Shown here: piece by piece, positions 1-8,480 of the stretch
Numbering within the stretch: the first letter of the stretch is position 1
Layout of the letters: each line of letters begins with the position of its first letter
From: CADEEN01 sp031379365
Lineage (GTDB): Bacteria; Pseudomonadota; Gammaproteobacteria; Burkholderiales; Burkholderiaceae_C
DNA length: 19,646 nt
Reading direction: 5' to 3'
Assembly: GCA_031379365.1 (NCBI GenBank)
Contig: JANNFB010000247.1
Span: 1 to 19,646, forward strand
Program-made: the position numbers and the translations under genes
Notes under the pieces: model-generated
Told to the model about the DNA's origin: nothing
Seen by the model: the letters and a program-made list of their open reading frames with translations, nothing else
Databases searched by the model: none

Positions 1-1
1 A

Positions 2-907
2 GGCGGCGTGTTGGTCGCTGTCGATTACTCGACGCTGAACTACAAGGACGGCCTGGCCCTGACCGACAAGGGCGCGGTGGTGCGGGTCTGGCCGATGGTG
101 CCCGGCATCGACGGCGCCGGCACCGTGGTCGAGAGCCGCCACCCGAAGTGGCAGGCGGGCGACCGCGTGGTGCACAACGGCTGGGGTGTCGGCGAAACCC
201 GCTGGGGCTGTCTGGCCGAGCGCGCCGTGTTGGCGGGCGACGGCCTGGTGCGCCTGCCCAGCGCCTTCACTGCGCGTCAGGCCATGGCCATCGGCACGGC
301 GGGCTACACCGCCATGCTCTGCGTCATGGCGCTGGAGCGGCACGGCGTAGTGGCCAACTCCGCGAGCGCAGGGGATGTGCTGGTGACGGGTGCCACGGGC
401 GGCGTCGGCAGCGTCGCCGTGGCGCTGCTGGCGCGGCTGGGCCATCGCGTCGTGGCCGCCACTGGCAAGGCGGATGAAGCCGATTACCTCAAGGCGCTCG
501 GCGCCGCCGAAGTGATCGACCGTGCCACGCTCTCCGTGCCCGGCAAACCGATGCAGAAGGAACGCTGGGCCGCGGTGGTCGACGCGGTTGGCAGCCACAC
601 CTTGGTCAACGCGCTGGCACAGACCCGCTACGGCGGCGTGGTCGCCGCCTGCGGCCTGGCCCAAGGGGCCGACCTGCCGGGCAGCGTGATGCCTTTCATC
701 CTGCGCGGAGTGACCCTGGCCGGCATCGACAGCGTGATGGCGCCTCTGGCCCAGCGGGAATTGGCTTGGCAGCGGCTGGCCCGCGATCTCGATACCGGTT
801 TGCTCGAGCGCATCACGGAAGAGATTGAACTCGATGCAGCACTGCCGCGCGCCTACGACTTGATGGCGGGCCGCGTGCGCGGCCGCGTGGTCGTGCGCAT
901 CGCTTGA
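2..907 (+). CDS. acuI: Acrylyl-CoA reductase (NADPH), AcuI/YhdH family, 5'-truncated by window edge
   Basis: Zinc-independent medium-chain dehydrogenase/reductase that reduces acrylyl-CoA to propionyl-CoA with NADPH in the cytoplasm. The frame is already open at base 2 (Gly-Gly-Val before LVAVDYSTLNYKDGLAL), so the true start lies upstream. About 301 residues are visible, and the family is usually near 330. Recognisable family blocks are YSTLNYKDGLAL, the VPGIDGAGTV segment, NGWGVGE, AIGTAGYTAMLCV and the Rossmann nucleotide-binding loop VTGATGGVGSVAV; the C-terminus ends RGRVVVRIA. The stop is 29 nt before the prpE start, which suggests one transcript. In other bacteria AcuI works in 3-hydroxypropionate and DMSP/acrylate assimilation. 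Family assignment is secure; the exact physiological substrate is inferred from family and neighbour. Confidence 0.88.
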   Translation, partial: GGVLVAVDYSTLNYKDGLALTDKGAVVRVWPMVPGIDGAGTVVESRHPKWQAGDRVVHNGWGVGETRWGCLAERAVLAGDGLVRLPSAFTARQAMAIGTAGYTAMLCVMALERHGVVANSASAGDVLVTGATGGVGSVAVALLARLGHRVVAATGKADEADYLKALGAAEVIDRATLSVPGKPMQKERWAAVVDAVGSHTLVNALAQTRYGGVVAACGLAQGADLPGSVMPFILRGVTLAGIDSVMAPLAQRELAWQRLARDLDTGLLERITEEIELDAALPRAYDLMAGRVRGRVVVRIA

Positions 908-936
908 CCTGACCTCGCCTGCTGGAGCCCAACCCG

Positions 937-2832
937 ATGAACTACGCCGACTTCCACCGCCGCTCGCTCGAAGACCGCGACGCTTTCTGGGCCGAGCAGG
1001 CCCAGCTGATCGACTGGCAGACGCCGTTCAGTCAGGTTTGCGACAACAGCAAGCCGCCGTTCTCGCGCTGGTTCGTCGGCGGCACCACCAACCTGTGTCA
1101 CAACGCGGTGGATCGCCATGCCGCGACGCACCCCGATCGCAACGCGCTCATCTGGGTCTCGACCGAGGTCGACCAGGAAATTGTCTACACCTTTGCGCAG
1201 TTGCAAGCCGAGGTCGAGCGCATGGCAGCCATGCTGCTGGCGCTGGGCGTCAAGCAGGGTGATCGGGTGCTGATCTACATGCCGATGATCGCGGAGGCGG
1301 CCTTCGCGATGCTGGCCTGCACGCGCATCGGCGCGCTCCATTCAGTCGTCTTCGGTGGCTTTGCCAGCGTCAGCCTGGCCAGCCGCATCGACGATGCGGA
1401 GCCGACGGTCATCGTCAGTGCCGACGCCGGCAGCCGCGGCGGCAAGGTGGTGCCGTACAAGGCCCTGCTCGACGAGGCGATCCGCCTGGCCGCGCACAAG
1501 CCCGCCAAGGTGTTGATGGTCGACCGCGGCCTGGCGCCGATGACCATGACGGCCGGCCGCGACGTCGACTACGCGGCCCTGCGCGAGCAGCACCTCAACG
1601 CCAAGGAGCCCTGCGTGTGGCTCGAGGCCACGCACCCGAGCTACACGCTCTACACCAGCGGCACGACCGGCAAGCCCAAGGGCGTTCAGCGCGACACCGG
1701 CGGCTACGCCGTGGCCCTGGCCGCGAGCATGAAGCACATCTTCCTCGGCCAGCCGGGCGAGACCTACTTCTCGACCAGCGACATCGGCTGGGTGGTGGGA
1801 CACAGCTACATCGTCTACGGCCCGCTGATCGCCGGCATGGCCACCATCATGTACGAGGGCCTGCCGACACGGCCGGATGCGGCCATTTGGTGGAGCCTGG
1901 TCGAGAAATACAAGGTGACCGCGATGTTCAGCGCGCCCACCGCGGTGCGGGTGCTGAAGAAGCAGGACCCCGACGCACTGAAGAAGCACGACCTGAGCTC
2001 CCTGCGTGCGCTCTTCCTGGCCGGCGAGCCGCTCGACGAGCCCACCGGCCGCTGGATCGCCGATGCCCTGGGCAAGCCCATTATCGACAACTACTGGCAG
2101 ACCGAAACCGGCTGGCCCATCCTGAGCCTGTGCAACGGCATCGAGAAGGCCAACAGCAAGTTCGGCTCGCCTGGCAAGGCGGTCTATGGCTACAACGTCA
2201 AGCTGCTCGACGAAGCCACCGGCGCAGAGCTCAAGGGCGCCGGGCAAAAGGGCGTGGTGGTGATCGAAGGGCCCCTGCCACCCGGCTGCATGCAGACCGT
2301 GTGGCGCGACGACGCGCGCTTCGTCAAGACCTACTGGGACAGCATTCCCGGCAGGCAGGTTTACAACACCTTTGACTGGGGCATCCGCGACGAAGACGGC
2401 TACTTCTTCATCCTCGGCCGCACCGACGACGTCATCAACGTCGCCGGCCACCGCCTGGGCACGCGCGAGATCGAAGAGAGCCTGTCGAGCCATGCGAACG
2501 TGGCCGAGGTCGCCGTGGTCGGCGTTGCCGACGCCCTCAAGGGCCAGGTGGCGATGGCCTTCGTGGTGCTCAAGGATGCATCGCGCGCCGCCACCGAGGC
2601 CGACGCGCTCAAGCTCGAGGGCGAGATGATGAAGGTCGTCGCCGACCAGCTCGGCGCCCTGGCCCGGCCAGCGCGGGTGCGCTTTGTCGGCACGCTGCCG
2701 AAGACGCGCTCGGGCAAGCTGCTGCGACGCGCCATCCAGGCAGTGTGCGAGGGGCGCGATCCAGGCGATCTGACGACGATCGAGGACCCGACGGCATTGC
2801 AGCAGATCAAGGCGTTGGTCGCGGTCGGCTGA
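937..2832 (+). CDS. prpE: Propionate--CoA ligase (propionyl-CoA synthetase)
   Basis: Adenylate-forming acyl-CoA synthetase of 631 residues that activates propionate, and in some bacteria acrylate or 3-hydroxypropionate, to the CoA thioester using ATP. The N-terminal acetyl-CoA-synthetase cap begins at MNYADFHRRSLEDRDAFW. The ATP-binding P-loop YTSGTTGKPKGV lies at residues 239-250, followed by the RDTGGYAVAL block typical of PrpE. The hinge and C-terminal domain carry LGRTDDVINVAGHRLGT and TRSGKLLRR, with the adenylation lysine at K594. A GGAG Shine-Dalgarno at 924-927 sits 9 nt before the ATG. It follows the acrylyl-CoA reductase gene closely. Acetyl-CoA synthetase is the alternative, but the overall sequence reads as PrpE. 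Confidence 0.93.
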   Translation: MNYADFHRRSLEDRDAFWAEQAQLIDWQTPFSQVCDNSKPPFSRWFVGGTTNLCHNAVDRHAATHPDRNALIWVSTEVDQEIVYTFAQLQAEVERMAAMLLALGVKQGDRVLIYMPMIAEAAFAMLACTRIGALHSVVFGGFASVSLASRIDDAEPTVIVSADAGSRGGKVVPYKALLDEAIRLAAHKPAKVLMVDRGLAPMTMTAGRDVDYAALREQHLNAKEPCVWLEATHPSYTLYTSGTTGKPKGVQRDTGGYAVALAASMKHIFLGQPGETYFSTSDIGWVVGHSYIVYGPLIAGMATIMYEGLPTRPDAAIWWSLVEKYKVTAMFSAPTAVRVLKKQDPDALKKHDLSSLRALFLAGEPLDEPTGRWIADALGKPIIDNYWQTETGWPILSLCNGIEKANSKFGSPGKAVYGYNVKLLDEATGAELKGAGQKGVVVIEGPLPPGCMQTVWRDDARFVKTYWDSIPGRQVYNTFDWGIRDEDGYFFILGRTDDVINVAGHRLGTREIEESLSSHANVAEVAVVGVADALKGQVAMAFVVLKDASRAATEADALKLEGEMMKVVADQLGALARPARVRFVGTLPKTRSGKLLRRAIQAVCEGRDPGDLTTIEDPTALQQIKALVAVG

Positions 2833-2854
2833 GGCGTCACTCGCCCCCGTGAAC

Positions 2855-2876
2855 CCCCAGTCTGTCGCAGCTGGGG
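2855..2876 (+). terminator. Hairpin after prpE, possible weak terminator
   Basis: Left arm CCCCAG-T-CTG (2855-2864, one bulged T), loop TCG, right arm CAG-CTGGGG (2868-2876) give nine GC-rich pairs 23 nt after the prpE stop. No run of T follows, so this is not a standard intrinsic terminator. It may be a 3'-end stabilising or Rho-assisted structure between prpE and the peptidase pair. Confidence 0.3.
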
Positions 2877-2933
2877 CCGTCGCTGCCGCCAGTGGCAGGC
2901 ACAATGACCGTCTTTCCACGAACCCCAGGCCCC

Positions 2934-4898
2934 ATGCAGATTCGCATCGCCCTGTGGTCGCTCGCCTTGGCTTCCACAAGCGGTCTTGCGGCGAGCCCGA
3001 CCTCGATTCCTGGCCCCGCCTTTCCGCACTTCGACACACCAGCTGCGCTCGAAGTCAGCTGCACGCGGGACCTTCGCCGCGCTGGCACGGCCCTCAAGCG
3101 ATTGGTGCGCGTGCGCGGCGGCCCGCACTGGCTCGCAGCCTACGACGATCTCAACGCCCGGCTGGAGGACATGTCCAGCCCGATCAGCTTTCTCGCCAAC
3201 GTGCATCCGGACAAGGCGGTGCGCGACGCCAGCGAGGCTTGCGAACTGCGCTGGCAAGACTTCTACTCGTCGCTGAGCCAGAACGAGGCACTGTACCGGG
3301 CTGCCAGGGGCTCGTCGGGACGCGATGAGATCGATCGCCATGTGCTGCAAACCACGATCGAGGGTTTCGAGGATGCGGGCGTCAGCCTGCCCAAGCCGCA
3401 GCGCGCCCGTGCCAAGCAGATCAGCGACCGCATCACCGATCTGGGCCAGCAATTCGACAAGAACATCCGCGACGAGAACACCCAGCTCGCCTTCACGATC
3501 GAAGAGTTGAGCGGCGTGCCTGAGGGCGTGTGGGGGCAGGCGCCGCGTGACAGCCAGGGCCGCGTGCTGCTGGGGCTGGCCACGCCGATCTTTGTGCCCG
3601 TCATGCAAAGCGCGGTCAGCCCAGCGGCGCGCGAGCGCATGTGGCGTGCGCGTCAGAACCAAGGCGGTCCCGACAATCTGAAGTTGCTGGGGGAGTTGGG
3701 CCAGTTGCGGAAAGAGTTCGCACAATTGTTCGGCTTCAAGAGTTACGCCGAGTTCACGTTGCGCCGGCGCATGGTGCGCAACACCGCCACCGCCACGCGC
3801 TTTCTCGAGGAAGTTCGCGTGGCCGTGCTCGAGCGCGAGACGCAGGAGCTTGAGGAGTTGCGCCAGGCCAAAGCGCGGGAGCTCAGCCAGCCCGACGTGA
3901 ACTTGCAGCGCTGGGACGTGGCCTTTTATACCGAGCGGATCAAGCGTGCGCGTTACAGCGTCGACCAGGACGCCTTCCGCGCCTACTTCCCGCCGCAGGA
4001 GAGTCTCGCCTTTGTGATGCGCGTCGCGGAGAAGATGATGGGCGTGCGCTACGAACGCGTGCTTGGTGTGACGCTCTGGCATCCCGATGCGATGGCTTTT
4101 CGCGCCATCGATGTCAAGACCGGCAAGGCGCTCGCGGCTTTGTACATCGATGCCTACCCGCGCGAGGGCAAGTATGGCCACGCGGCGGTGTGGTCGCCAC
4201 GCACGTCGGCCACGCGACTCAAACGTGCGCCGCAGGCCGTGATGCTGGTCAATTTCGACCGCAAAGGCTTGAGCCTTGATGAACTGGAGACGCTGCTGCA
4301 CGAATTCGGCCACGCCTTGCACAACAACCTGGCCATCACGCGCTACAGCGCCGGCCGCGAGGTATGGGATTTCGTCGAGGCGCCGTCGCAGATGCTCGAG
4401 GAGTGGGTCTACGACCCCAAGGTGCTGGCCCTGATGCGCGAGGTCTGCCCGACCTGCAAACCGGTGCCAGACGAGTTGCTGGCCCAGGCCAAGGTGGCCG
4501 AGCGCTATGGCAAAGGCATGCAGTACGCCACGCAGCGTCTGCAGGCCAGCTACGACCTGGCTCTTTACGACGCTGACGCTCCCGATCCGATGGCGCTGTG
4601 GGCCCGCCTGCAGGGCGAGACGACGCTCGGCTATGTCAGCGGCACGATGTTCCCGGCTGGATTCAGCCATGTCGCGACCAACTATGCGGCAGGCTACTAC
4701 GGCTACCTCTGGAGCGAGGTGGTGGCCGCCGACATGCGGACGGCCTTCGGTGCTGACAAACTGGATCCGGCGGTCGGCCGACGCTACCGCGACACCGTGC
4801 TGGCCAGCGGCGGGGAGTTGCCGCCTCAGACCTTCGTGCGTCGGTTCCTGGGGCGCGACTCAAACACACAGGCATTCTTCGAGGACTTGAAGCGATGA
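2934..4898 (+). CDS. M3 family zinc oligopeptidase, exported
   Basis: Thimet-oligopeptidase-type metallopeptidase of 654 residues that should cleave oligopeptides after export. The zinc site is visible: HEFGH at residues 456-460 (His456, Glu457, His460) and the third ligand Glu482 in DFVEAPSQMLE. The C-terminal substrate block AAGYYGYLWSEVVAADM is also present. I chose the ATG at 2934 because it begins a clear signal peptide (MQIRIALWSLALASTSGLA, then AS). In-frame starts at 2892 (GTG) and 2904 (ATG) would put 10-14 residues ahead of it. Family enzymes are commonly cytoplasmic, so the signal peptide is a useful difference. Oddities are a CPTC pair at Cys505/Cys508 and Thr-Asn where the family normally has Gly-Gly before the conserved Tyr. 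Its stop overlaps the next gene (ATGA), so a shared role with the S8 protease is likely. Confidence 0.88.
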   Translation: MQIRIALWSLALASTSGLAASPTSIPGPAFPHFDTPAALEVSCTRDLRRAGTALKRLVRVRGGPHWLAAYDDLNARLEDMSSPISFLANVHPDKAVRDASEACELRWQDFYSSLSQNEALYRAARGSSGRDEIDRHVLQTTIEGFEDAGVSLPKPQRARAKQISDRITDLGQQFDKNIRDENTQLAFTIEELSGVPEGVWGQAPRDSQGRVLLGLATPIFVPVMQSAVSPAARERMWRARQNQGGPDNLKLLGELGQLRKEFAQLFGFKSYAEFTLRRRMVRNTATATRFLEEVRVAVLERETQELEELRQAKARELSQPDVNLQRWDVAFYTERIKRARYSVDQDAFRAYFPPQESLAFVMRVAEKMMGVRYERVLGVTLWHPDAMAFRAIDVKTGKALAALYIDAYPREGKYGHAAVWSPRTSATRLKRAPQAVMLVNFDRKGLSLDELETLLHEFGHALHNNLAITRYSAGREVWDFVEAPSQMLEEWVYDPKVLALMREVCPTCKPVPDELLAQAKVAERYGKGMQYATQRLQASYDLALYDADAPDPMALWARLQGETTLGYVSGTMFPAGFSHVATNYAAGYYGYLWSEVVAADMRTAFGADKLDPAVGRRYRDTVLASGGELPPQTFVRRFLGRDSNTQAFFEDLKR

Positions 4899-6727
4899 AT
4901 ACGATGCGACGATTCACCGTGGCGCTGGCCGCCTGCCTGACGCTGGCCCTGTCTGCCTTCGCGCAGGTACCCGCGCCCAAGCCACGAATCGAGAAGGCGG
5001 CCGATCTGCCGCGCTTCAGCTACAAGATCGATGGCAAGCTCGAAGATGTCGTTCGCCAGGCTGACAGGTTTGCGCCACTGGCCTCTGCCATCCGGCGCGA
5101 TACCGAATCGGTGCTGGCGGGCTATGACATTCCGGATCGCGCCACGCTGCGCGGCCTGGTCACGCAAATTGCAATCCTGGACTTTCTCGACGCACAGTAC
5201 GACCGCGCGCTCGCCCGCCTCGACCAGGCGCGGGCACTCGAGGACAAGCCGGCCGACAAGCTGTTGTCTGGGCTGCGCTTGCGGGCCATGGCGATGGCGG
5301 CGAAGTCGCACCCATTGAACAGTGATGGATACCGCAAGGCGGTGTCCGAGGCGATCGCACTCGAACTCGGCGGTATGCCGTTCGCGGTGATCGCCAATGA
5401 CGTGCGTGAGATCAAGATGGGGGCCGAGTTGATCGGCGAGGCGCTCATCCTGGGCAACGTGCGCGAGGTGATGCAGCCCATCGTGGACAAGGGAGGTGTG
5501 CTGAGTTCCGACTATGCCCCTGGCCTGGTCGGCGCGCGCTTTCGCTTGCTTGCGCAACTGCCTTTGAAACAGACCTTTGTCGACAACTTCAGCCGTTACC
5601 TGGCGACCAACCAGGTGGCCAAGGCCGATATCTGGGCCGCCCGCGATGTTACGTTGGGGCCAGGGGAAGGTAAGGCCACGGTGCGTGTCGCGGTGTGGGA
5701 CAGCGGCGTCGACACCTCTCTGTTCGGCGCGCAGGTGTTGCGCCAGAAGTCTGGTGCGCCGCAGGTGATCGCATTCGACAAGTACAGCCGACCGGCCCGC
5801 GGTGAGTTGATGCCGATTCCCAAGGCGCTGCGGAGCAAGCTGCCGCAGATGGCTTCACGGACCAAGGGCTTCTCGGACCTGCAGTCCAACATCGACAGCG
5901 CCGAAGCCAGCGAGGTGAAGGCCTTCCTGTCGACCCTGCCCGCCGACAAGTACAAGGAGGCCATCGAAGAGATTGGCCTGGCCGGTAATTACGAGCATGG
6001 AACCCACGTGGCGGGTATCGCGCTGGCCGGCAACCCACAGGCCCGCCTGATCGTGGGACGCATAGAGTTTCAGCACACCTTGAAGCCAGACCCTTGCCCA
6101 AGTCGCGAAATCACGTTGCGCGATGCGCGCGCCGCCCAGGCGACGGTCGACTTCTTCAAGCGCCACGGCGCGCGCGTGGTCAACATGAGCTGGGGTGGCG
6201 ACGTCAAGGGCATCGAGAGCCAGCTGGAGCAATGCGGCATCGGCAAGACGCCCGAGGCGCGTAAGGCCCTGGCGCGGGAGTACTACGACATCGGACGCGA
6301 GGCGCTGACCAAGGCATTTGCCAGTGCGCCCGGGATCCTGTTCGTCACGGCAGCCGGCAATAGTGGCGACGATGCCACCTTCGTCGAGGACATTCCCGCG
6401 TCGATCGTTTTGCCGAACCTGTTGACGGTCGGGGCTGTCGATCTGGCGGGCGACGAGGCCGGCTTCACCAGCTACGGGCCGACCGTGAAGGTGCATGCCA
6501 ATGGCTACCAAGTCGAGAGCTACCTGCCCGGCGGCCAGCGTGTTGCGTTGTCAGGCACGTCGATGGCTTCGCCGCAGGTGGCGGGGCTGGCTGCCAAGCT
6601 GCTGGCAGTGAACCCCAAGCTCTCGCCAGGACAGCTGATCGACATCATCGTCAGCACCGGCGAGCGCACCGCTGACGGCCGGCGCAACCTGATGCATCCG
6701 AAGAAGGCCATCGCCGCAGCCCGGTAA
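4895..6727 (+). CDS. Subtilisin-like S8 serine protease with long N-terminal region, exported
   Basis: Peptidase of 610 residues. The signal peptide is MNTMRRFTVALAACLTLALSAFA, with cleavage expected before QVPAP. The S8 catalytic residues are Asp269 (VAVWDSGVD), His368 (EHGTHVAG) and Ser556 (SGTSMASPQVAG), with oxyanion Asn489 (AAGNSGD). Residues 25-260 form a mostly helical, TPR-like N-terminal region (for example FLDAQYDRALARLDQARAL) of unknown role. The Asp-to-His gap is 99 residues against about 32 in subtilisin, so there is a charged helical insertion at roughly 285-360. Cys401 and Cys447 could form a disulfide. The start overlaps the stop of the M3 gene by four bases (ATGA), indicating translational coupling. 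The family call is certain; substrate and maturation are unknown. Confidence 0.9.
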   Translation: MNTMRRFTVALAACLTLALSAFAQVPAPKPRIEKAADLPRFSYKIDGKLEDVVRQADRFAPLASAIRRDTESVLAGYDIPDRATLRGLVTQIAILDFLDAQYDRALARLDQARALEDKPADKLLSGLRLRAMAMAAKSHPLNSDGYRKAVSEAIALELGGMPFAVIANDVREIKMGAELIGEALILGNVREVMQPIVDKGGVLSSDYAPGLVGARFRLLAQLPLKQTFVDNFSRYLATNQVAKADIWAARDVTLGPGEGKATVRVAVWDSGVDTSLFGAQVLRQKSGAPQVIAFDKYSRPARGELMPIPKALRSKLPQMASRTKGFSDLQSNIDSAEASEVKAFLSTLPADKYKEAIEEIGLAGNYEHGTHVAGIALAGNPQARLIVGRIEFQHTLKPDPCPSREITLRDARAAQATVDFFKRHGARVVNMSWGGDVKGIESQLEQCGIGKTPEARKALAREYYDIGREALTKAFASAPGILFVTAAGNSGDDATFVEDIPASIVLPNLLTVGAVDLAGDEAGFTSYGPTVKVHANGYQVESYLPGGQRVALSGTSMASPQVAGLAAKLLAVNPKLSPGQLIDIIVSTGERTADGRRNLMHPKKAIAAAR

Positions 6728-6770
6728 CAGGCTGGCTGCGGTCTGGCCATCGCGGCGTCCGTGACCCCGT

Positions 6771-6809
6771 GGGCGCTGCTGCGCCGCAGGCCGCAGCAGG
6801 CGGGCGCCC
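6771..6809. terminator. Strong hairpin between convergent genes
   Basis: The left arm GGGCGCTGCTGCG (6771-6783) pairs with CGCAGCA (6792-6798) plus GCGCCC (6804-6809), leaving GGCGG bulged and an 8-nt loop. It sits between the end of the S8 protease gene and the stop codon of the minus-strand phoH-like gene, whose last base it touches. There is no T run on either side, so it is a candidate bidirectional 3'-end structure, not a proven terminator. The rest of the 80-bp gap shows nothing further. Confidence 0.35.
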
Positions 6810-8449
6810 TACAGCACCTCTGAAGCGAAGTCCGCCAACCGCGACCGTTCGCCGCGCGCCAGCGTCACATGGCCGCCGTGTGGCCAGCCCTTGAAGCGGT
6901 CCACCGCGTAGGTCAGACCCGAGCTGCCTTCGGTCAGGTAGGGCGTGTCGATCTGCGCCAGGTTGCCCAGGCAGACGATCTTGGTGCCGGGCCCGGCGCG
7001 CGTGATCAGGGTCTTCATCTGCTTGGGCGTCAGGTTCTGCGCCTCGTCGATGATCAGGTACTTGTTCAGGAAGGTGCGGCCGCGCATGAAGTTCAGGCTC
7101 TTGATCTTGATCTTGCTGCGCACCAGGTCATTGGTGGCGGCGCGGCCCCACTCGCCGGCGCTCGAGTCGCTGCGTGACAGCACCTCGAGGTTGTCGTCCA
7201 GCGCGCCCATCCACGGGCCCATCTTCTCTTCTTCAGTGCCGGGCAGGAAACCGATGTCTTCGCCGACCGGCACGGTGACGCGGGTGACGATGATCTCGCT
7301 GTAGCGGCGGTCGTCCATCACCTGGGCCAGGCCTGCGGCCAGGGTCATCAGGGTCTTGCCGGTGCCGGCGGTGCCCGTGAGCGTGATGAAGTCGCACTCC
7401 GGGTCCATCAGCAGGTTCAGGGCAAAGTTCTGCTCGCGGTTGCGCGCCGTCACGCCCCACACTGCGTTCTTCTGGTGGGTGTATTCCTTCAGCGTCTTCA
7501 GCACCGCGGTCTTGCCGGTGATCTCGGTGACGCGGGCGTAGAGCGGCGCGGCGCCAGGCGTCTCCAGGTAGACGAACTGGTTGACCATCAGCAGCGGCAC
7601 CATGGGCCCGGCGATGCGGTAGAAAGTCAGGCCGCCCTGCTGCCAGCTCTCCATCGTCTTGCCATGGCGTTCCCAGAAGTCGGCCGGCAGGGCCAGCACA
7701 CCGGTGTAGAGCAGGTCGCCGTCTTCCAGCGTCTTGTCGTTGAAGTAGTCCTCCGCCGGCAAGCCCAGGGCACGCGCCTTGATGCGCATGTTGATGTCCT
7801 TGGACACCAGCACCACGTCGCGGCCGGGCAGCTGCTCGCGCAGGCTCATCACCACGCCCAGGATCTGATTGTCGGCCTTGCCCTGCGGCAGGCCGGCGGG
7901 CAGTTTGACGTCGAGCAGGGTGGTCTGGAAGTACAGCTTTCCAGCGGCTTCGCGGTGGCCTGTCTTGGCCAGCGGAATGCCTTCCTTGGGGTCACTCAAC
8001 CCGTCCGCGGCCAGCACGTCGAGGTCGCGGCTGACCTGGCGCACGTTGCGCGAGACCTCGCTCATGCCCTTCTTGTGGCCGTCGAGTTCTTCGAGCGTGA
8101 TCATCGGCAAGTAGATGTCGTGCTCGTCGAAGCGGAACAGGCAGGACGGGTCGTGCATCAGCACGTTGGTGTCGAGCACGAAGAGCTTGGCCGGGCCGCT
8201 GCCGCGCGTCTTGCGCGGCCGGACCTGGGCCGCCGGGGCGCGCAGCGGCGCGCTGGCACGCGGCAGGGGCAAGGGCGGGGCGGCGACGTGACTTGCTTCG
8301 CTGTCGAACAAGTCCAGCGCGACAGGGGCCGGCTCGTTGCGCGTTGCGGCGCGGGGGGAGCGGGGAGCGCTTTTGGGGGCAGCCTGGGCTTCGAAGTCGT
8401 CAGGGGCGAGGAGGGCGGCTTTGCGTGCGGGGGGCTTGGGCAGGGGCAT
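6809..8449 (-). CDS. PhoH family protein with N-terminal PIN domain (PhoH2/YlaK type)
   Basis: A fusion of a PIN ribonuclease domain and a PhoH ATPase, 546 residues, cytoplasmic. After a low-complexity Ala/Pro-rich leader (1-85), the PIN domain starts at FVLDTNVLMHD. Its acidic residues Asp93, Glu121, Asp193 (KADNQILG) and Asp218 (SKDIN) suggest an intact metal-dependent nuclease site. The PhoH part has Walker A GTAGTGKT (359-366) and Walker B YLIIDEAQN (Asp468, Glu469). Family members are proposed RNA helicase/RNases, and related mycobacterial PhoH2 shows such activity. It reads in the same direction as the peroxiredoxin gene but is separated from it by an intrinsic terminator. No clear Shine-Dalgarno precedes the ATG. 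Function here is inferred from domains only. Confidence 0.9.
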   Translation of the reverse strand: MPLPKPPARKAALLAPDDFEAQAAPKSAPRSPRAATRNEPAPVALDLFDSEASHVAAPPLPLPRASAPLRAPAAQVRPRKTRGSGPAKLFVLDTNVLMHDPSCLFRFDEHDIYLPMITLEELDGHKKGMSEVSRNVRQVSRDLDVLAADGLSDPKEGIPLAKTGHREAAGKLYFQTTLLDVKLPAGLPQGKADNQILGVVMSLREQLPGRDVVLVSKDINMRIKARALGLPAEDYFNDKTLEDGDLLYTGVLALPADFWERHGKTMESWQQGGLTFYRIAGPMVPLLMVNQFVYLETPGAAPLYARVTEITGKTAVLKTLKEYTHQKNAVWGVTARNREQNFALNLLMDPECDFITLTGTAGTGKTLMTLAAGLAQVMDDRRYSEIIVTRVTVPVGEDIGFLPGTEEEKMGPWMGALDDNLEVLSRSDSSAGEWGRAATNDLVRSKIKIKSLNFMRGRTFLNKYLIIDEAQNLTPKQMKTLITRAGPGTKIVCLGNLAQIDTPYLTEGSSGLTYAVDRFKGWPHGGHVTLARGERSRLADFASEVL

Positions 8450-8480
8450 TGCGGAGTTGGGGCTGGATGGCTTCAGGTCA

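Noticed and set aside
1342..3039. A 565-codon minus-strand open frame
   Set aside because: Antisense to prpE, with low-complexity composition and no recognisable domain.
2400..4670. A 756-codon open frame on the minus strand across prpE and the M3 gene
   Set aside because: It is antisense to two certain genes, rich in His/Arg/Gln runs typical of GC-rich shadow frames, and has no family motif.
4895..4940. Lipobox-like LAAC in the S8 signal peptide (Cys14)
   Set aside because: The hydrophobic stretch before Cys14 is only a few residues long; a normal signal peptidase I site (AFA before Q) fits better.
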